A stretch of DNA of 64,000 nt. Source: Thalassospira australica (lineage in GTDB: Bacteria > Pseudomonadota > Alphaproteobacteria > Rhodospirillales > Thalassospiraceae). The translations under genes and the position numbers were made by a program. The stretch lies in the NCBI RefSeq assembly GCF_000763295.1, contig NZ_JRJE01000003.1, positions 175,330 to 239,329 on the forward strand, written 5' to 3'. Position 1 is the first letter of the stretch. Each line of letters begins with the position of its first letter. Below are positions 29,469 to 38,207 of this stretch, one piece after another. The notes below the pieces were generated by a model, which ran no database searches, was not told the DNA's origin, and saw only the letters and a list, made by a program, of their open reading frames with translations.

Positions 29469-30110
29469 GTGAATTCAGACGAACTTGCCGGTCTTTATCT
29501 TCTGACCCCGCCGAAAATAGAACTTGCGTCCTTTGGCGAACGGCTCAAGTCCGTGCTTGATACCGGCGCGGTTGACTGTCTTCAGTTGCGCTTAAAAGAT
29601 GTCAGCGACGATGAAATCCGCACCGCAATTGATGCCATCCTGCCGATGTGCGCAGATCGCGATATTCCGCTGATCCTGAATGATCGTCCTGATATTGCCA
29701 AAAAATCCGGCTGCGATGGTGTGCATGTTGGCGAGGACGACGCCAGCTATGACGAAGCGCGTGCAATCATGGGCGAAGAACATATCGTTGGTGTGTCATG
29801 CTATGACAGCCGCCACAAGGCGATGGTTCTTGGTGACAAGGGGGCTGATTATGTGGCCTTTGGCGCGTTCTATCCGACCCAAACCAAAGACGCAAAAACC
29901 AGCGTCACGACAGAAATCCTCGAAATCTGGACGACCTTTACCACCGTGCCCTGTGTCGCGATTGGCGGCATTACGGCCGAAAACGTTGCCCCCATCGTTC
30001 TGGCCGGGGCCGATTTCATTGCGGTCACCGGTGGTGTCTGGAACCACCCTGATGGACCGGAAGCCGGGGCAAAGGCGATCAAGGCCGCAATTGCCGCGAC
30101 CGACATCTAA
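29469..30110 (+). CDS. thiE: Thiamine phosphate synthase
   Basis: Joins HMP-pyrophosphate and thiazole phosphate to make thiamine monophosphate. The protein has 213 residues from the GTG at 29469, which has AGGA nearby; the frame is open to a TTG at 29400. Motifs: LQLRLKD, LILNDRPDIAKKSGCDGVHV, GVSCYDS (canonical GxSxH/T variant), DYVAFGAFYPTQTK and AIGGIT, then TGGVW. No TPP riboswitch is visible upstream. The neighbouring transketolase uses ThDP, but the gene lies in a separate unit. Confidence 0.88.
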   Translation: MNSDELAGLYLLTPPKIELASFGERLKSVLDTGAVDCLQLRLKDVSDDEIRTAIDAILPMCADRDIPLILNDRPDIAKKSGCDGVHVGEDDASYDEARAIMGEEHIVGVSCYDSRHKAMVLGDKGADYVAFGAFYPTQTKDAKTSVTTEILEIWTTFTTVPCVAIGGITAENVAPIVLAGADFIAVTGGVWNHPDGPEAGAKAIKAAIAATDI

Positions 30111-30303
30111 CCGCCGACATTCGGAAACGGCTTGGCAGGCAATTATTTGTCCAAGCCATGCGCGAATGACGGGGTGTTATGCGCGCAATCCCTGATCAAT
30201 CTGCTTGCAGCAAAACAGGCAAACTGATAGGTAAGGCCCCTGAAATGGGGCGCTTGCCCCTTATTGCATTGTGAATCTGTGATCTGAAAGAACGGTTGGT
30301 GCC

Positions 30304-30870
30304 ATGAAAATCAACGGCAACGAAATCCGTCCGGGTAACCTTATCGAACATAAAGGTGCCCTGTGGCGTGCAGTAAAATGCCAGGCTGTGAAGCCGGGTA
30401 AAGGCGGTGCTTTTAACCAGGTTGAACTCAAAGACATTCGTACCGGCACCAAGCTGAACGAACGTTTCCGCGCATCGGAAACCGTCGAGAAGGTTCGCCT
30501 TGAGCAGAAAGAATACACCTACCTGTTTGCTGATGGTGACATGATCACCTTTATGGACAGCGAAACCTTTGACCAGATCACAGTAAATTCCGACCTTGTT
30601 GGCGAAGCTGCTGTTTATCTTCAGGATGGCATGGTTGTGACCATCGAATCCTTTGAAGGTGAGTCCCTTGGCGTGACGCTGCCTGAGCATGTTGTCTTTG
30701 AAATCGTCGAAGCCGATGCTGTCGTCAAAGGTCAGACCCAATCTTCATCTTTCAAACCGGCTGTTCTTGAGAACGGTGTTCGAGTGATGGTGCCCCCGCA
30801 TATTGAATCGGGTACGCGCATTGTCGTGAACACGGTTGAAGGCACCTATGTCGAGCGTGCCAAGGACTAA
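30304..30870 (+). CDS. efp: Translation elongation factor P
   Basis: Relieves ribosome stalling at polyproline stretches. The protein has 188 residues in three beta-barrel domains. The tip of domain I carries PGKGGAF with Lys33 as the residue usually modified in Lys-type EF-P. No epmA or epmB is in the window. The Pro-rich TolA (KPEP), OmpA-like and RuvA linkers encoded in this window are plausible clients; this is inference. It lies upstream of the inositol monophosphatase gene. Confidence 0.96.
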   Translation: MKINGNEIRPGNLIEHKGALWRAVKCQAVKPGKGGAFNQVELKDIRTGTKLNERFRASETVEKVRLEQKEYTYLFADGDMITFMDSETFDQITVNSDLVGEAAVYLQDGMVVTIESFEGESLGVTLPEHVVFEIVEADAVVKGQTQSSSFKPAVLENGVRVMVPPHIESGTRIVVNTVEGTYVERAKD

Positions 30871-30937
30871 GGGCATCTCTGCTCTCTGGTTTTAGGGCCG
30901 CTGGCCTTATTTTAACTCATTTATCGGGAGATATGCC

Positions 30938-31747
30938 GTGCGAGGCGCCGCCCGTCGTTCTGCGAATATCAACGTTATGTACAAGGCTGTCGAAAAGGCA
31001 GCCTATGGACTGAAACGCGACTTCGGTGAAGTCGAAAACCTTCAGGTATCGATGAAAGGCCCGGCAGATTTCGTATCTGCGGCTGATCACCGTGCCGAAA
31101 AACGCCTGCGTGAAGAGCTTGAGCGTTCGCGCCCGGGCTATGGCTTCCTGATGGAAGAAGGTGGCGAGATCAAGGGTTCCGACCCTGAGCATCGCTGGAT
31201 CATTGATCCGCTTGATGGCACCACCAACTTCCTGCATGGCATTCCGCATTTTGCCATTTCGGTTGCCCTGCAGAAGGGCAACGAAATCATCGCTGGCATG
31301 ATCTATGACGTTGCCAAGGATGAATGCTATTGGGCGGAAAAAGGCGTTGGCGCGTTTCTTGACAACCGCCGCCTGCGCGTGTCGGGCCGTCGTCGTTTGA
31401 ACGAATGTGTTCTGGCCTGCGGCGTACCGCATCTGGGCCATGGCGATCATGCTGTTTTCGAAAAACAGCTGCATTCTGTCATGGACCGTTGTGCCGGTGT
31501 GCGCCGCATGGGGGCCGCATCGCTTGATATGGCTTATGTCGCGGCTGGTCGTTTTGACGGTTACTGGGAATCTCACCTTAATGCGTGGGACATTGCTGCC
31601 GGTATTATCCTGATCTCTGAAGCAGGTGGTTACATCCGCGACGAGAAAGGCGGCACCAACATGCTGTCAACGGGAAGCGTGGTTGCCGCCAACGACTATA
31701 TCCAGCCAGTGCTGGCCAAAACGCTTAAAAAGGCAATTGCGGACTAA
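30938..31747 (+). CDS. suhB: Inositol monophosphatase family protein
   Basis: Mg-dependent phosphatase of 269 residues, related to SuhB. Metal and substrate motifs: MEEGGEIKG, WIIDPLDGTTNFLHG (about 87-101) and WDIAAGIILISEAGG. The start is GTG 30938, with GGGAG seven bases before it. It follows efp by 67 bp, a common alphaproteobacterial arrangement. It may act in inositol metabolism or, like SuhB of E. coli, bind transcription antitermination complexes; the sequence does not decide. Confidence 0.9.
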   Translation: MRGAARRSANINVMYKAVEKAAYGLKRDFGEVENLQVSMKGPADFVSAADHRAEKRLREELERSRPGYGFLMEEGGEIKGSDPEHRWIIDPLDGTTNFLHGIPHFAISVALQKGNEIIAGMIYDVAKDECYWAEKGVGAFLDNRRLRVSGRRRLNECVLACGVPHLGHGDHAVFEKQLHSVMDRCAGVRRMGAASLDMAYVAAGRFDGYWESHLNAWDIAAGIILISEAGGYIRDEKGGTNMLSTGSVVAANDYIQPVLAKTLKKAIAD

Positions 31748-31773
31748 CATCCGGCTTTTGTTACTGTTTTTTG

Positions 31774-31811
31774 AAAGGGGTGCTTCGCAATTTGCCGAAG
31801 CGCCCCTTTTG
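31774..31811 (+). terminator. Terminator of the efp-suhB unit
   Basis: AAAGGGG-GCTTCG stem pairs with CGAAGC-GCCCCTTTT; short T-tail; 27 bp after the stop. Confidence 0.85.
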
Positions 31812-32012
31812 CGTTATCGGTCAAAGCGGTTGTCCATCACCTGTCTCTAAGCTATGGTGCAAGGGACTGCGTGGCCTGACAACAGACCCGCGCACGACGG
31901 GGGGGCATTCGGAAAGTTTACCGGTGCCTAATGATCGACACAAAACTGTGTGAAATAGAACAACGTTGGCAAAACGATTTCAAACACAGGGTATTAAGGG
32001 GCCTGCGATTTG

Positions 32013-33191
32013 ATGAAGGGGTATTCCAAGATTTCGGTGCTTGCGATGATGGCCGCACTGGGCACAACTGTGCTTGTGGCGCGCGACGTTTCCGCACAAC
32101 AATACTCCCCCGTATCGGTTAACAACAGCGTTCAGGTCAACTGGGACGTTGCCGACGGTTACGGCGGGCAGCCAACAGTACCGCAATATCTTTCATCCAA
32201 CGTTTCACGCGATCATATCGTGATGCCCGGCGGGGATTTGATTTTCCCGGAAACCAAACCGAAATCAGCCTTCCTTGCCAGCGAACAATTTGCCTATGCA
32301 GGCGGATCAGGCAACGATGACGGTGGATTTGAGACCGTTGTTATTGACGGATCGAGTGGCGGCAGCGCCTTTCCGACCCAATCCGAATTTTATGGGGTTC
32401 CGGGTGTTTCCGCGTCTGCCCCCGCACCCAGAATGGACCCCGGCAGCGACGATGGTGCCAATCAGACGATTGTCATGACCCAGCCGGAACCAACTGCAGC
32501 GCCGCGCAGCAAACCAGCCGCACCAACCGTCGCGGCAAGCAGCAGTGCCTCAAACGCACCCACACCGCTGACCAAACCAGAACCGGCACCGGCGTCTGCA
32601 CCGGCACCCGCGCCAGAACCAGAAATAACCGAAACGGCTGACGCACCGCCGGCTCCAGCCCCGGCCCCTGCTGCGCCTGCGGCACCGGAAGTTGAACCGA
32701 TCAACAATACTCCGGAAGCCCCCGCAGCCCCCGCACCCGATACAACCCAACCCGCAACCGAGATGGCCGATAGCCCGGCCCCAGTTGCCGAACAACCTGC
32801 ACCGGCAGCTCCGGCCCCGGTGGCAGAAGAAGCATCCATTCCGCCTGAAACGGCACCGGAACCGATGCCGTCCACGGGTGCTGATGAATATAGCCTTGGC
32901 TTTGCCGCCGAGAGCTTTGAACTTAGCCAGGCCGCAATCGGTCAGCTTGATCAGGTGATCGCAGCAATGGGGCAGGATGACAGTCTTCGCATTCAGTTGC
33001 AGGCCTATGCCGCAGGTGATGGCGCAAATGCATCAAAAGCACGTCGCCTGTCACTGTCGCGTGCCTTGCAGGTCCGTTCCTATCTGATCGACAAGGGTGT
33101 GCGTTCCACGCGCATTGATGTTCGTGCGCTCGGCGCGAATGTTCCGTCCGGCCCGTCAGATCGTGTCGATATCAAAACCGTTCAACGCTAG
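32013..33191 (+). CDS. Secreted OmpA-like protein with Pro/Ala-rich linker
   Basis: A 392-residue exported protein. A signal peptide (about 1-27, VLAMMAALGTTVLVARDVSA) is followed by a region of unknown fold (28-150), a long Pro/Ala/Glu-rich linker (about 150-285) and a C-terminal OmpA-type domain (about 290-392). That domain has GFAAESFELSQAAIGQLDQV, LSLSRALQVRSYLIDKGV and ALGANVPSGPSDRV. The last motif differs from the usual NRRVEI form, so peptidoglycan contact may be altered. ATG 32013 is used (TTG 32010 also possible). It starts an operon with the next two genes and follows a terminator. No lipobox. Confidence 0.78.
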   Translation: MKGYSKISVLAMMAALGTTVLVARDVSAQQYSPVSVNNSVQVNWDVADGYGGQPTVPQYLSSNVSRDHIVMPGGDLIFPETKPKSAFLASEQFAYAGGSGNDDGGFETVVIDGSSGGSAFPTQSEFYGVPGVSASAPAPRMDPGSDDGANQTIVMTQPEPTAAPRSKPAAPTVAASSSASNAPTPLTKPEPAPASAPAPAPEPEITETADAPPAPAPAPAAPAAPEVEPINNTPEAPAAPAPDTTQPATEMADSPAPVAEQPAPAAPAPVAEEASIPPETAPEPMPSTGADEYSLGFAAESFELSQAAIGQLDQVIAAMGQDDSLRIQLQAYAAGDGANASKARRLSLSRALQVRSYLIDKGVRSTRIDVRALGANVPSGPSDRVDIKTVQR

Positions 33192-33203
33192 GATTAATCC
33201 GTT

Positions 33204-34388
33204 ATGAGCAGCAATACGGCAACTGGCACGGGAGCACTCCCGCCCATTACCAAGCCCGGAAATTATCTGACACGCATGGCAATTTTTGTTGCCATCATTG
33301 CCGGGGTTGGTGCCCTGCTGTTTCCGGCCTTGTCGGACGCCTTTATGGCCAATGCTGTTCTTAATGGCCTGATCCTTGGTGTATTTGTGGTGGGTGTGAT
33401 TTACACCTTCCGTATGGCTGCCAGCCTGTCGCCCGAAGTGACGTGGATCGAAGATTTCCGGCGTTCGCGTCCCGGCCTGACATCGCAGGTACCGCCAAAA
33501 CTTCTGGCGCCGATGGCCAGCATGATGGCCGAACAGCGCCGCGATCGCCCGCAGCTTTCGACCACATCGACCCGGACCATCCTTGATTCCATCCGTTCGC
33601 GCCTTGATGAAAGCCGTGAATTGTCGCGCTATGTCGTCGGTCTTCTGGTGTTCCTTGGCCTGCTTGGCACGTTCTGGGGCCTGCTGCAAACCGTGAACTC
33701 GGTTGCGGGTGTAATCAGCAACGTCAATGTCGGCAGCGGATCGAATATGGATCTTTGGTTCTCGGAACTTAAAGAGGGTCTCGCCGAACCGCTGAGCGGC
33801 ATGGGCACGGCGTTCTCGTCCTCTTTGTTTGGTTTGGCAGGTTCACTGGCTCTGGGCCTTCTGGACATGCAGGCCGGTCAGGCACAGAACCGCTTCTTTA
33901 ACGATCTTGAAGAATGGCTTTCAAGCTTTACCCGCCTTGGTTCGGGTGGTGGCATTTCCGATAGCGAGCAATCGGTTCCGGCCTATCTTTCGGCCCTGAT
34001 CGAACAGATGGCCGATAATATGGAAGGGTTGCAAAACTCCATCCAGCGGTCGGAAAGCTCGCAGATCAAATCGCATAACACATTGATTGATCTGGCAGAC
34101 AAGCTTTCCACCCTGACCGATCAGATGAAGGCCGAACAACAATTGATGGTCAAGCTGGCCGAAAACCAAATGCATCTTAAACCGGTGCTGGATCAGCTTG
34201 CAGACTCGATGAAAATGGGCAGCTTCGGGATTGATGACAATACCCGGGCGCACATCCGTTCGCTTGATAATACGCTTGCCCGTGTTGGCGAAGAGCTGAC
34301 CATGGGCCGTCAGCAATCCACACAGGAAATCCGAAGCGAAATCAAGCTTCTTGCCCGTACCATCGCCGCCATCGCCGAGGAGGGCTGA
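33204..34388 (+). CDS. MotA/TolQ/ExbB-like proton channel protein
   Basis: A 394-residue inner-membrane protein. Four hydrophobic helices are visible: about 25-42, 48-70, 140-163 (LLVFLGLLGTFWGLLQTV, the MotA/TolQ hallmark) and 205-225 (FGLAGSLALGLLDM). The long loop between the second and third carries basic residues. After about residue 230 comes a 150-residue cytoplasmic helical tail, longer than in TolQ. It is paired with a MotB-like protein five bases downstream, so it likely forms a 5:2-type ion-driven stator. It is distinct from the tolQ copy at 13020 and from flagellar MotA. Confidence 0.85.
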   Translation: MSSNTATGTGALPPITKPGNYLTRMAIFVAIIAGVGALLFPALSDAFMANAVLNGLILGVFVVGVIYTFRMAASLSPEVTWIEDFRRSRPGLTSQVPPKLLAPMASMMAEQRRDRPQLSTTSTRTILDSIRSRLDESRELSRYVVGLLVFLGLLGTFWGLLQTVNSVAGVISNVNVGSGSNMDLWFSELKEGLAEPLSGMGTAFSSSLFGLAGSLALGLLDMQAGQAQNRFFNDLEEWLSSFTRLGSGGGISDSEQSVPAYLSALIEQMADNMEGLQNSIQRSESSQIKSHNTLIDLADKLSTLTDQMKAEQQLMVKLAENQMHLKPVLDQLADSMKMGSFGIDDNTRAHIRSLDNTLARVGEELTMGRQQSTQEIRSEIKLLARTIAAIAEEG

Positions 34389-34392
34389 TCGC

Positions 34393-35577
34393 ATGATCGG
34401 GCTTTCGCGCCGTCGTAACCGCGATGTAAATACCTGGCCGGGCTTTGTCGATGCGCTTGCCACGCTTTTGATGGTGATCATCTTTCTTCTGATGATCTTC
34501 GTCATTGCGCAGGTCTATCTGGGTGCCGCCCTTTCGGGACGTGATGAAGCCCTTAGCGATTTGACCGCACAGGTCAACGAACTGACCAACCTTCTGTCGC
34601 TTGAACGTGGCAATAATCAGCGCATGGAACTTGAGCTCACGCAATTGACGACCGAGCTTTCCAACACCGCAGATCAACGTGATGATCTGCGGGCACGTGC
34701 GGCCACCCTTGCCGATCAGTTGGCTGCTGCCGAACTTTCGGCTGATGAGATTGAACAGAAACTTCTGGCTGCGCTGGCCTCCCTTGAAGACAAGGAGGCC
34801 GATCTTTCCGAGCTTCGCGAAAGCACCGATGCGACAATTGAGACGCAGGAAAACCGTATCGAAGATCAGGAAACCCGGATTGACGAACTCTCTGCCCTTC
34901 TGGCATCGCGTGCAGCCGAACTTGAAGATCAAAAAAACCTGAGCGAAGAAGCACAAGCACAAGTCGCAGCCCTTAATCAGCAGATGCTGGCCCTGCGCCA
35001 ACAGCTTGCCAGCATTCAGGATGCACTTGAAGCATCCGAACGTGAAAACGAAGCAAAAGACGCCCAGATCGTTAATCTGGGTAACCGCCTGAACGCCGCC
35101 CTTGCGACCAAGGTTGCCGAATTGCAGCGTTATCGTTCGGAATTTTTTGGACGCCTGCGCGAAGTGCTTGGGGATCGTCAGGACATCCGGGTGGTTGGCG
35201 ATCGCTTTGTCTTCCAGTCCGAGGTTCTGTTTGGCTCCGGCTCGGCTGATCTTGGTGAACAAGGTCAGGAACAGCTTGCCAAACTGGGGCAGACCCTGAC
35301 GACGATTGCATCGGAAATTCCCGATGACATTGATTGGGTGATGCGTGTGGACGGGCACACGGACAAGGTGCCGATCCGTAACCTTCAGTTCGCATCGAAC
35401 TGGGAACTGTCGTCAGCCCGTGCGATTTCGGTGGTCAAATTCCTGATCGAACAGGGTGTGCCGCCCAACCGTCTGGTTGCTGCTGGCTTTGGCGAATACC
35501 AGCCCCTTGATAACCGCGATGATGAAATCGCCTATCGCCGCAACCGCCGGATCGAGTTCAAGATCACCGAACGGTAG
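34393..35577 (+). CDS. MotB-like protein with long coiled coil and OmpA domain
   Basis: A 394-residue partner of the MotA-like protein. A short cytoplasmic segment precedes a single transmembrane helix with a conserved acidic residue at its start (FVDALATLLMVIIFLLMIFV), matching the proton-carrying Asp of MotB. Residues ~50-240 are a continuous Glu/Gln/Leu-rich coiled coil that could span the periplasm. The C-terminal OmpA domain (about 260-394) has VLFGSGSADLGEQG, DGHTDKVPI, SSARAISVVKFLIEQGV and YRRNRRIEFKI, so peptidoglycan binding is expected. A terminator follows. The coiled coil is far longer than in flagellar MotB. Confidence 0.87.
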   Translation: MIGLSRRRNRDVNTWPGFVDALATLLMVIIFLLMIFVIAQVYLGAALSGRDEALSDLTAQVNELTNLLSLERGNNQRMELELTQLTTELSNTADQRDDLRARAATLADQLAAAELSADEIEQKLLAALASLEDKEADLSELRESTDATIETQENRIEDQETRIDELSALLASRAAELEDQKNLSEEAQAQVAALNQQMLALRQQLASIQDALEASERENEAKDAQIVNLGNRLNAALATKVAELQRYRSEFFGRLREVLGDRQDIRVVGDRFVFQSEVLFGSGSADLGEQGQEQLAKLGQTLTTIASEIPDDIDWVMRVDGHTDKVPIRNLQFASNWELSSARAISVVKFLIEQGVPPNRLVAAGFGEYQPLDNRDDEIAYRRNRRIEFKITER

Positions 35578-35616
35578 ATTGCAACAACAAACACCGCCAG
35601 ATTGCCAAATCACAGA

Positions 35617-35648
35617 AGCAGCCCTAAACAATTTGGGGCTGCTTTTTT
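35617..35648 (+). terminator. Terminator of the envelope motor operon
   Basis: AGCAGCCC / GGGGCTGCT arms with a ten-base loop and a six-base T-run. Confidence 0.9.
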
Positions 35649-35737
35649 CTATTCTAAAACTATTAAAAGTAGATTTAGCAATCTGTTCTACGCATACTTA
35701 CCGACGGGACAAAGCAAACAACAATATGAGGTAAGGC

Positions 35738-36697
35738 ATGCTTTTGCGATCGGTAGCTCTATCGTTATCAGCAATTATGTTATCGGCGTGTGTGACGGAT
35801 GGCGGGCCAAGAGACGTTTCAGGGCGTTCTTTGAAACTGGAGAAACTTGGTGGATTTCAGCCTGCTGAAAGCAGGTTCAATACCTTTATGTTTCTGGAAC
35901 CTTCCAAAAAGTACATTACGAACTCAACACAGCGAAACAATGGTCAAGGCTGGAGCGAAACCGTCATCTGGGACGGAAGCCGATCGTTCATAGAGATCGA
36001 GTACATCAATAGCGCGTGGTTTTCACGCAGCACTGAAGACAGGATGCTGGACGTCGAAAACTTCGACGTTATCGCAAACCGCTATTCGATCCCTACAGAC
36101 GCCTATGTAGAGCTTGATCAAGTATCGCCGCGAACCAAGGGATGGATCGCATCAACGCCTGAATGCAAAGTTGGACAATTTGCCAAACGCTTCAAAAAAG
36201 CCACGCCATACGACAATGATCGCGGTTATTCCGATGCTGTCGTAACATTTGGCACTTGCAGTGATAAACTCCTGGTTTCTGCCGAAACGTTGGCGCAGAA
36301 AATTGGTCTGATGAATGATTCTGACAGGGAAAAAATTATCGCGGCATTTAGTAACGTTGAACCACTTAAACTGCCCAAGAAACCCGAACCGCCGCAAGAA
36401 TTAACGCGCTTGACCGGCAGTTGGCAAGGTGTCACAGAGAACCTTGAAGGACGGGCGTCGATCAAGGGGGCCGCGCAGTACGAATTTAGTCTCGAACTCG
36501 CGACAACGGGCACAAGTTGTAGCGGCTCCGCCATTACAGATGAATCATCGAAGACCAACGGAACCTGGTCGTTAAGCTGTGACGATGGCATGTTTGCCGA
36601 TGGCATCTGGACGAACCGGCGAGACGCAAGATTTCATCGCAAGCGGGGCAGACGCGGAAAAACGCGCAATCCTGTTCAAGTTATTGCCCTGATTTAG
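35738..36697 (+). CDS. Putative lipoprotein with probable 3' frameshift
   Basis: A 319-residue protein with a lipoprotein signal (lipobox LSAC, Cys at about 18). It is unrecognised otherwise. Two beta-rich parts are suggested: about 30-205, and about 220-290 beginning LTRLTGSWQGVTENLEG. The last 26 residues in frame are Arg-rich and unlike the rest. Shifting by one base at about 36612-36620 (ACGAACCGGC) instead gives NGETQDFIASGADAEKR and a stop at 36692, a far more natural ending. A one-base insertion, real or a sequencing error, is likely. Base composition is a little AT-richer than its neighbours. Confidence 0.65.
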   Translation: MLLRSVALSLSAIMLSACVTDGGPRDVSGRSLKLEKLGGFQPAESRFNTFMFLEPSKKYITNSTQRNNGQGWSETVIWDGSRSFIEIEYINSAWFSRSTEDRMLDVENFDVIANRYSIPTDAYVELDQVSPRTKGWIASTPECKVGQFAKRFKKATPYDNDRGYSDAVVTFGTCSDKLLVSAETLAQKIGLMNDSDREKIIAAFSNVEPLKLPKKPEPPQELTRLTGSWQGVTENLEGRASIKGAAQYEFSLELATTGTSCSGSAITDESSKTNGTWSLSCDDGMFADGIWTNRRDARFHRKRGRRGKTRNPVQVIALI

Positions 36698-36975
36698 AAA
36701 CACTTCCTGACATAAACAAACTCCCGCCGGATTGTTCTGGCGGGGGTTCATTGATACGTGACAGGCCAACGGTGACTTGCGAAGGTTCGGTCACAACGCG
36801 CCGTTTCCAACGCCATAGCTGCGCACTTTCTGCGAGATCATCACATTATGCCTTGATCCACTGTTGAGGATCAGAACCTATGGATATTGCTTTTTCGCTG
36901 GTCCGATTTATGGCTTCTCGCTAGGGTCACCGGGTTTGCTGCCACTGCGAAACTTTTCCCTTCTGTGGAGCCCAT
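36698..36975. other. Intergenic region between lipoprotein gene and benE
   Basis: A hairpin CCCGCC-N10-GGCGGG at 36723-36744 is probably the lipoprotein terminator, although the T-tail is poor. The remaining ~230 bases should hold the benE promoter. No gene was recognised. Confidence 0.5.
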
Positions 36976-38175
36976 ATGCTGCGTGATATTTCGCCCCAAA
37001 GTATTTTCATGGGCCTTTTGGCCGGGTTTGTTGGATCTGCCAGTTCGTTTGCCGTTGTTCTGCAGGGGCTGAGTGCTGTGGGGGCTACGCCGGATCAGGC
37101 GGCATCGGGCCTGATGGCACTTTCGATTTCCATGGGGCTTTGCGCGATATTCCTGTCGCTTAAGACCCGTCTTCCAATCAGCATTGCCTGGTCAACACCG
37201 GGGGCGGCACTCCTTGCGACATCCGGCGCGATTGGCGGTGGCTTTGCGGTCGCGGTTGGCGCGTTTATCGTCTGTGCGGTTTTGATCATCATCAGTGGTG
37301 TTTGGAAACCGCTTGGCCGTGCAGTTGCGGGTATCCCTGCCCCACTTGCCAATGCGATGCTGGCCGGTGTGTTGCTTGGGCTGTGTCTGGCGCCGGTGAA
37401 GGCGGTCGCCTTTGATCCGCTTCTGGGGCTTCCGATTGCAATTGCATGGATTGTTGTTGGGCGGTTTAACCGCTTGCTGGCTGTGCCTGCGGCCCTTGTT
37501 GCCTTTATCGTTGTCATCTTTTTTGGGGTGGATTTCCCGGAAAACGCGATGGCTGATTTGAGCCATGCCATCGCCCCGCCCGTTGAATTTGTCATGCCGG
37601 AATTCACATTGACCGGGTTGATTGGCATTGCACTGCCGCTATTCATCGTCACCATGGCATCGCAAAACATTCCGGGCACCGCCGTTTTGCGCGCCAATGA
37701 CTATGATACGCCACCGGGACCGCTGTTTACGGTAACAGGTATATTCTCGTTGCTATCGGCCCCGTTTGGCGGCCATGCGGTTAACCTTGCCGCCATCACA
37801 GCCGCCCTGTGCGCGGGCAAGGATGCACATCCCGATCCCGCCAAGCGATACTGGGCAGCCGTTTCTGGCGGTGTTTTTTATATCGTGTTTGGATTGCTCG
37901 CAGGCCTTGTCACAGCATTCATCAGCCTCGCACCGGGTATCCTGATTGAAGCGGTCGCGGGTCTTGCCCTGATCGGGGCGTTTGCCGGGTCGGCCGTTGC
38001 GGCATTCAAGGAAGAAGACGGTCGTGAAGCGGCGGCTGTGACCTTTATCGTGACCGCTGCGGGTTTAAGCTTTTATGGCATATCAGGCGCATTCTGGGGC
38101 CTGCTTGCCGGAGGATTGATTTATTTCCTGACGCATTTGCGCAATGGCCGGAATGGCGGAAAAACACCGGACTGA
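36976..38175 (+). CDS. BenE family benzoate/H+ symporter
   Basis: A 399-residue membrane protein with about 12 hydrophobic helices. The signature region VTMASQNIPGTAVLRANDY and PFGGHAVNLAAITAA is typical of BenE, a branch of the nucleobase/xanthine transporter superfamily. It begins LRDISPQSIFMGLLAGFVGSAS. The usual benzoate genes (benABC, catBCA) are not in the window, so the substrate is uncertain. It converges on sulP with a 32-bp gap. Confidence 0.88.
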   Translation: MLRDISPQSIFMGLLAGFVGSASSFAVVLQGLSAVGATPDQAASGLMALSISMGLCAIFLSLKTRLPISIAWSTPGAALLATSGAIGGGFAVAVGAFIVCAVLIIISGVWKPLGRAVAGIPAPLANAMLAGVLLGLCLAPVKAVAFDPLLGLPIAIAWIVVGRFNRLLAVPAALVAFIVVIFFGVDFPENAMADLSHAIAPPVEFVMPEFTLTGLIGIALPLFIVTMASQNIPGTAVLRANDYDTPPGPLFTVTGIFSLLSAPFGGHAVNLAAITAALCAGKDAHPDPAKRYWAAVSGGVFYIVFGLLAGLVTAFISLAPGILIEAVAGLALIGAFAGSAVAAFKEEDGREAAAVTFIVTAAGLSFYGISGAFWGLLAGGLIYFLTHLRNGRNGGKTPD

Positions 38176-38207
38176 TCCGCAGCCCGGTGTTCCCGGTGTT
38201 GGATGCC

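Noticed and set aside
33204..35577. Zorya-type anti-phage system because of the MotA-like and MotB-like pair
   Set aside because: No ZorC, ZorD or ZorE-type gene is adjacent; neighbours are housekeeping genes and an exported OmpA-like protein.
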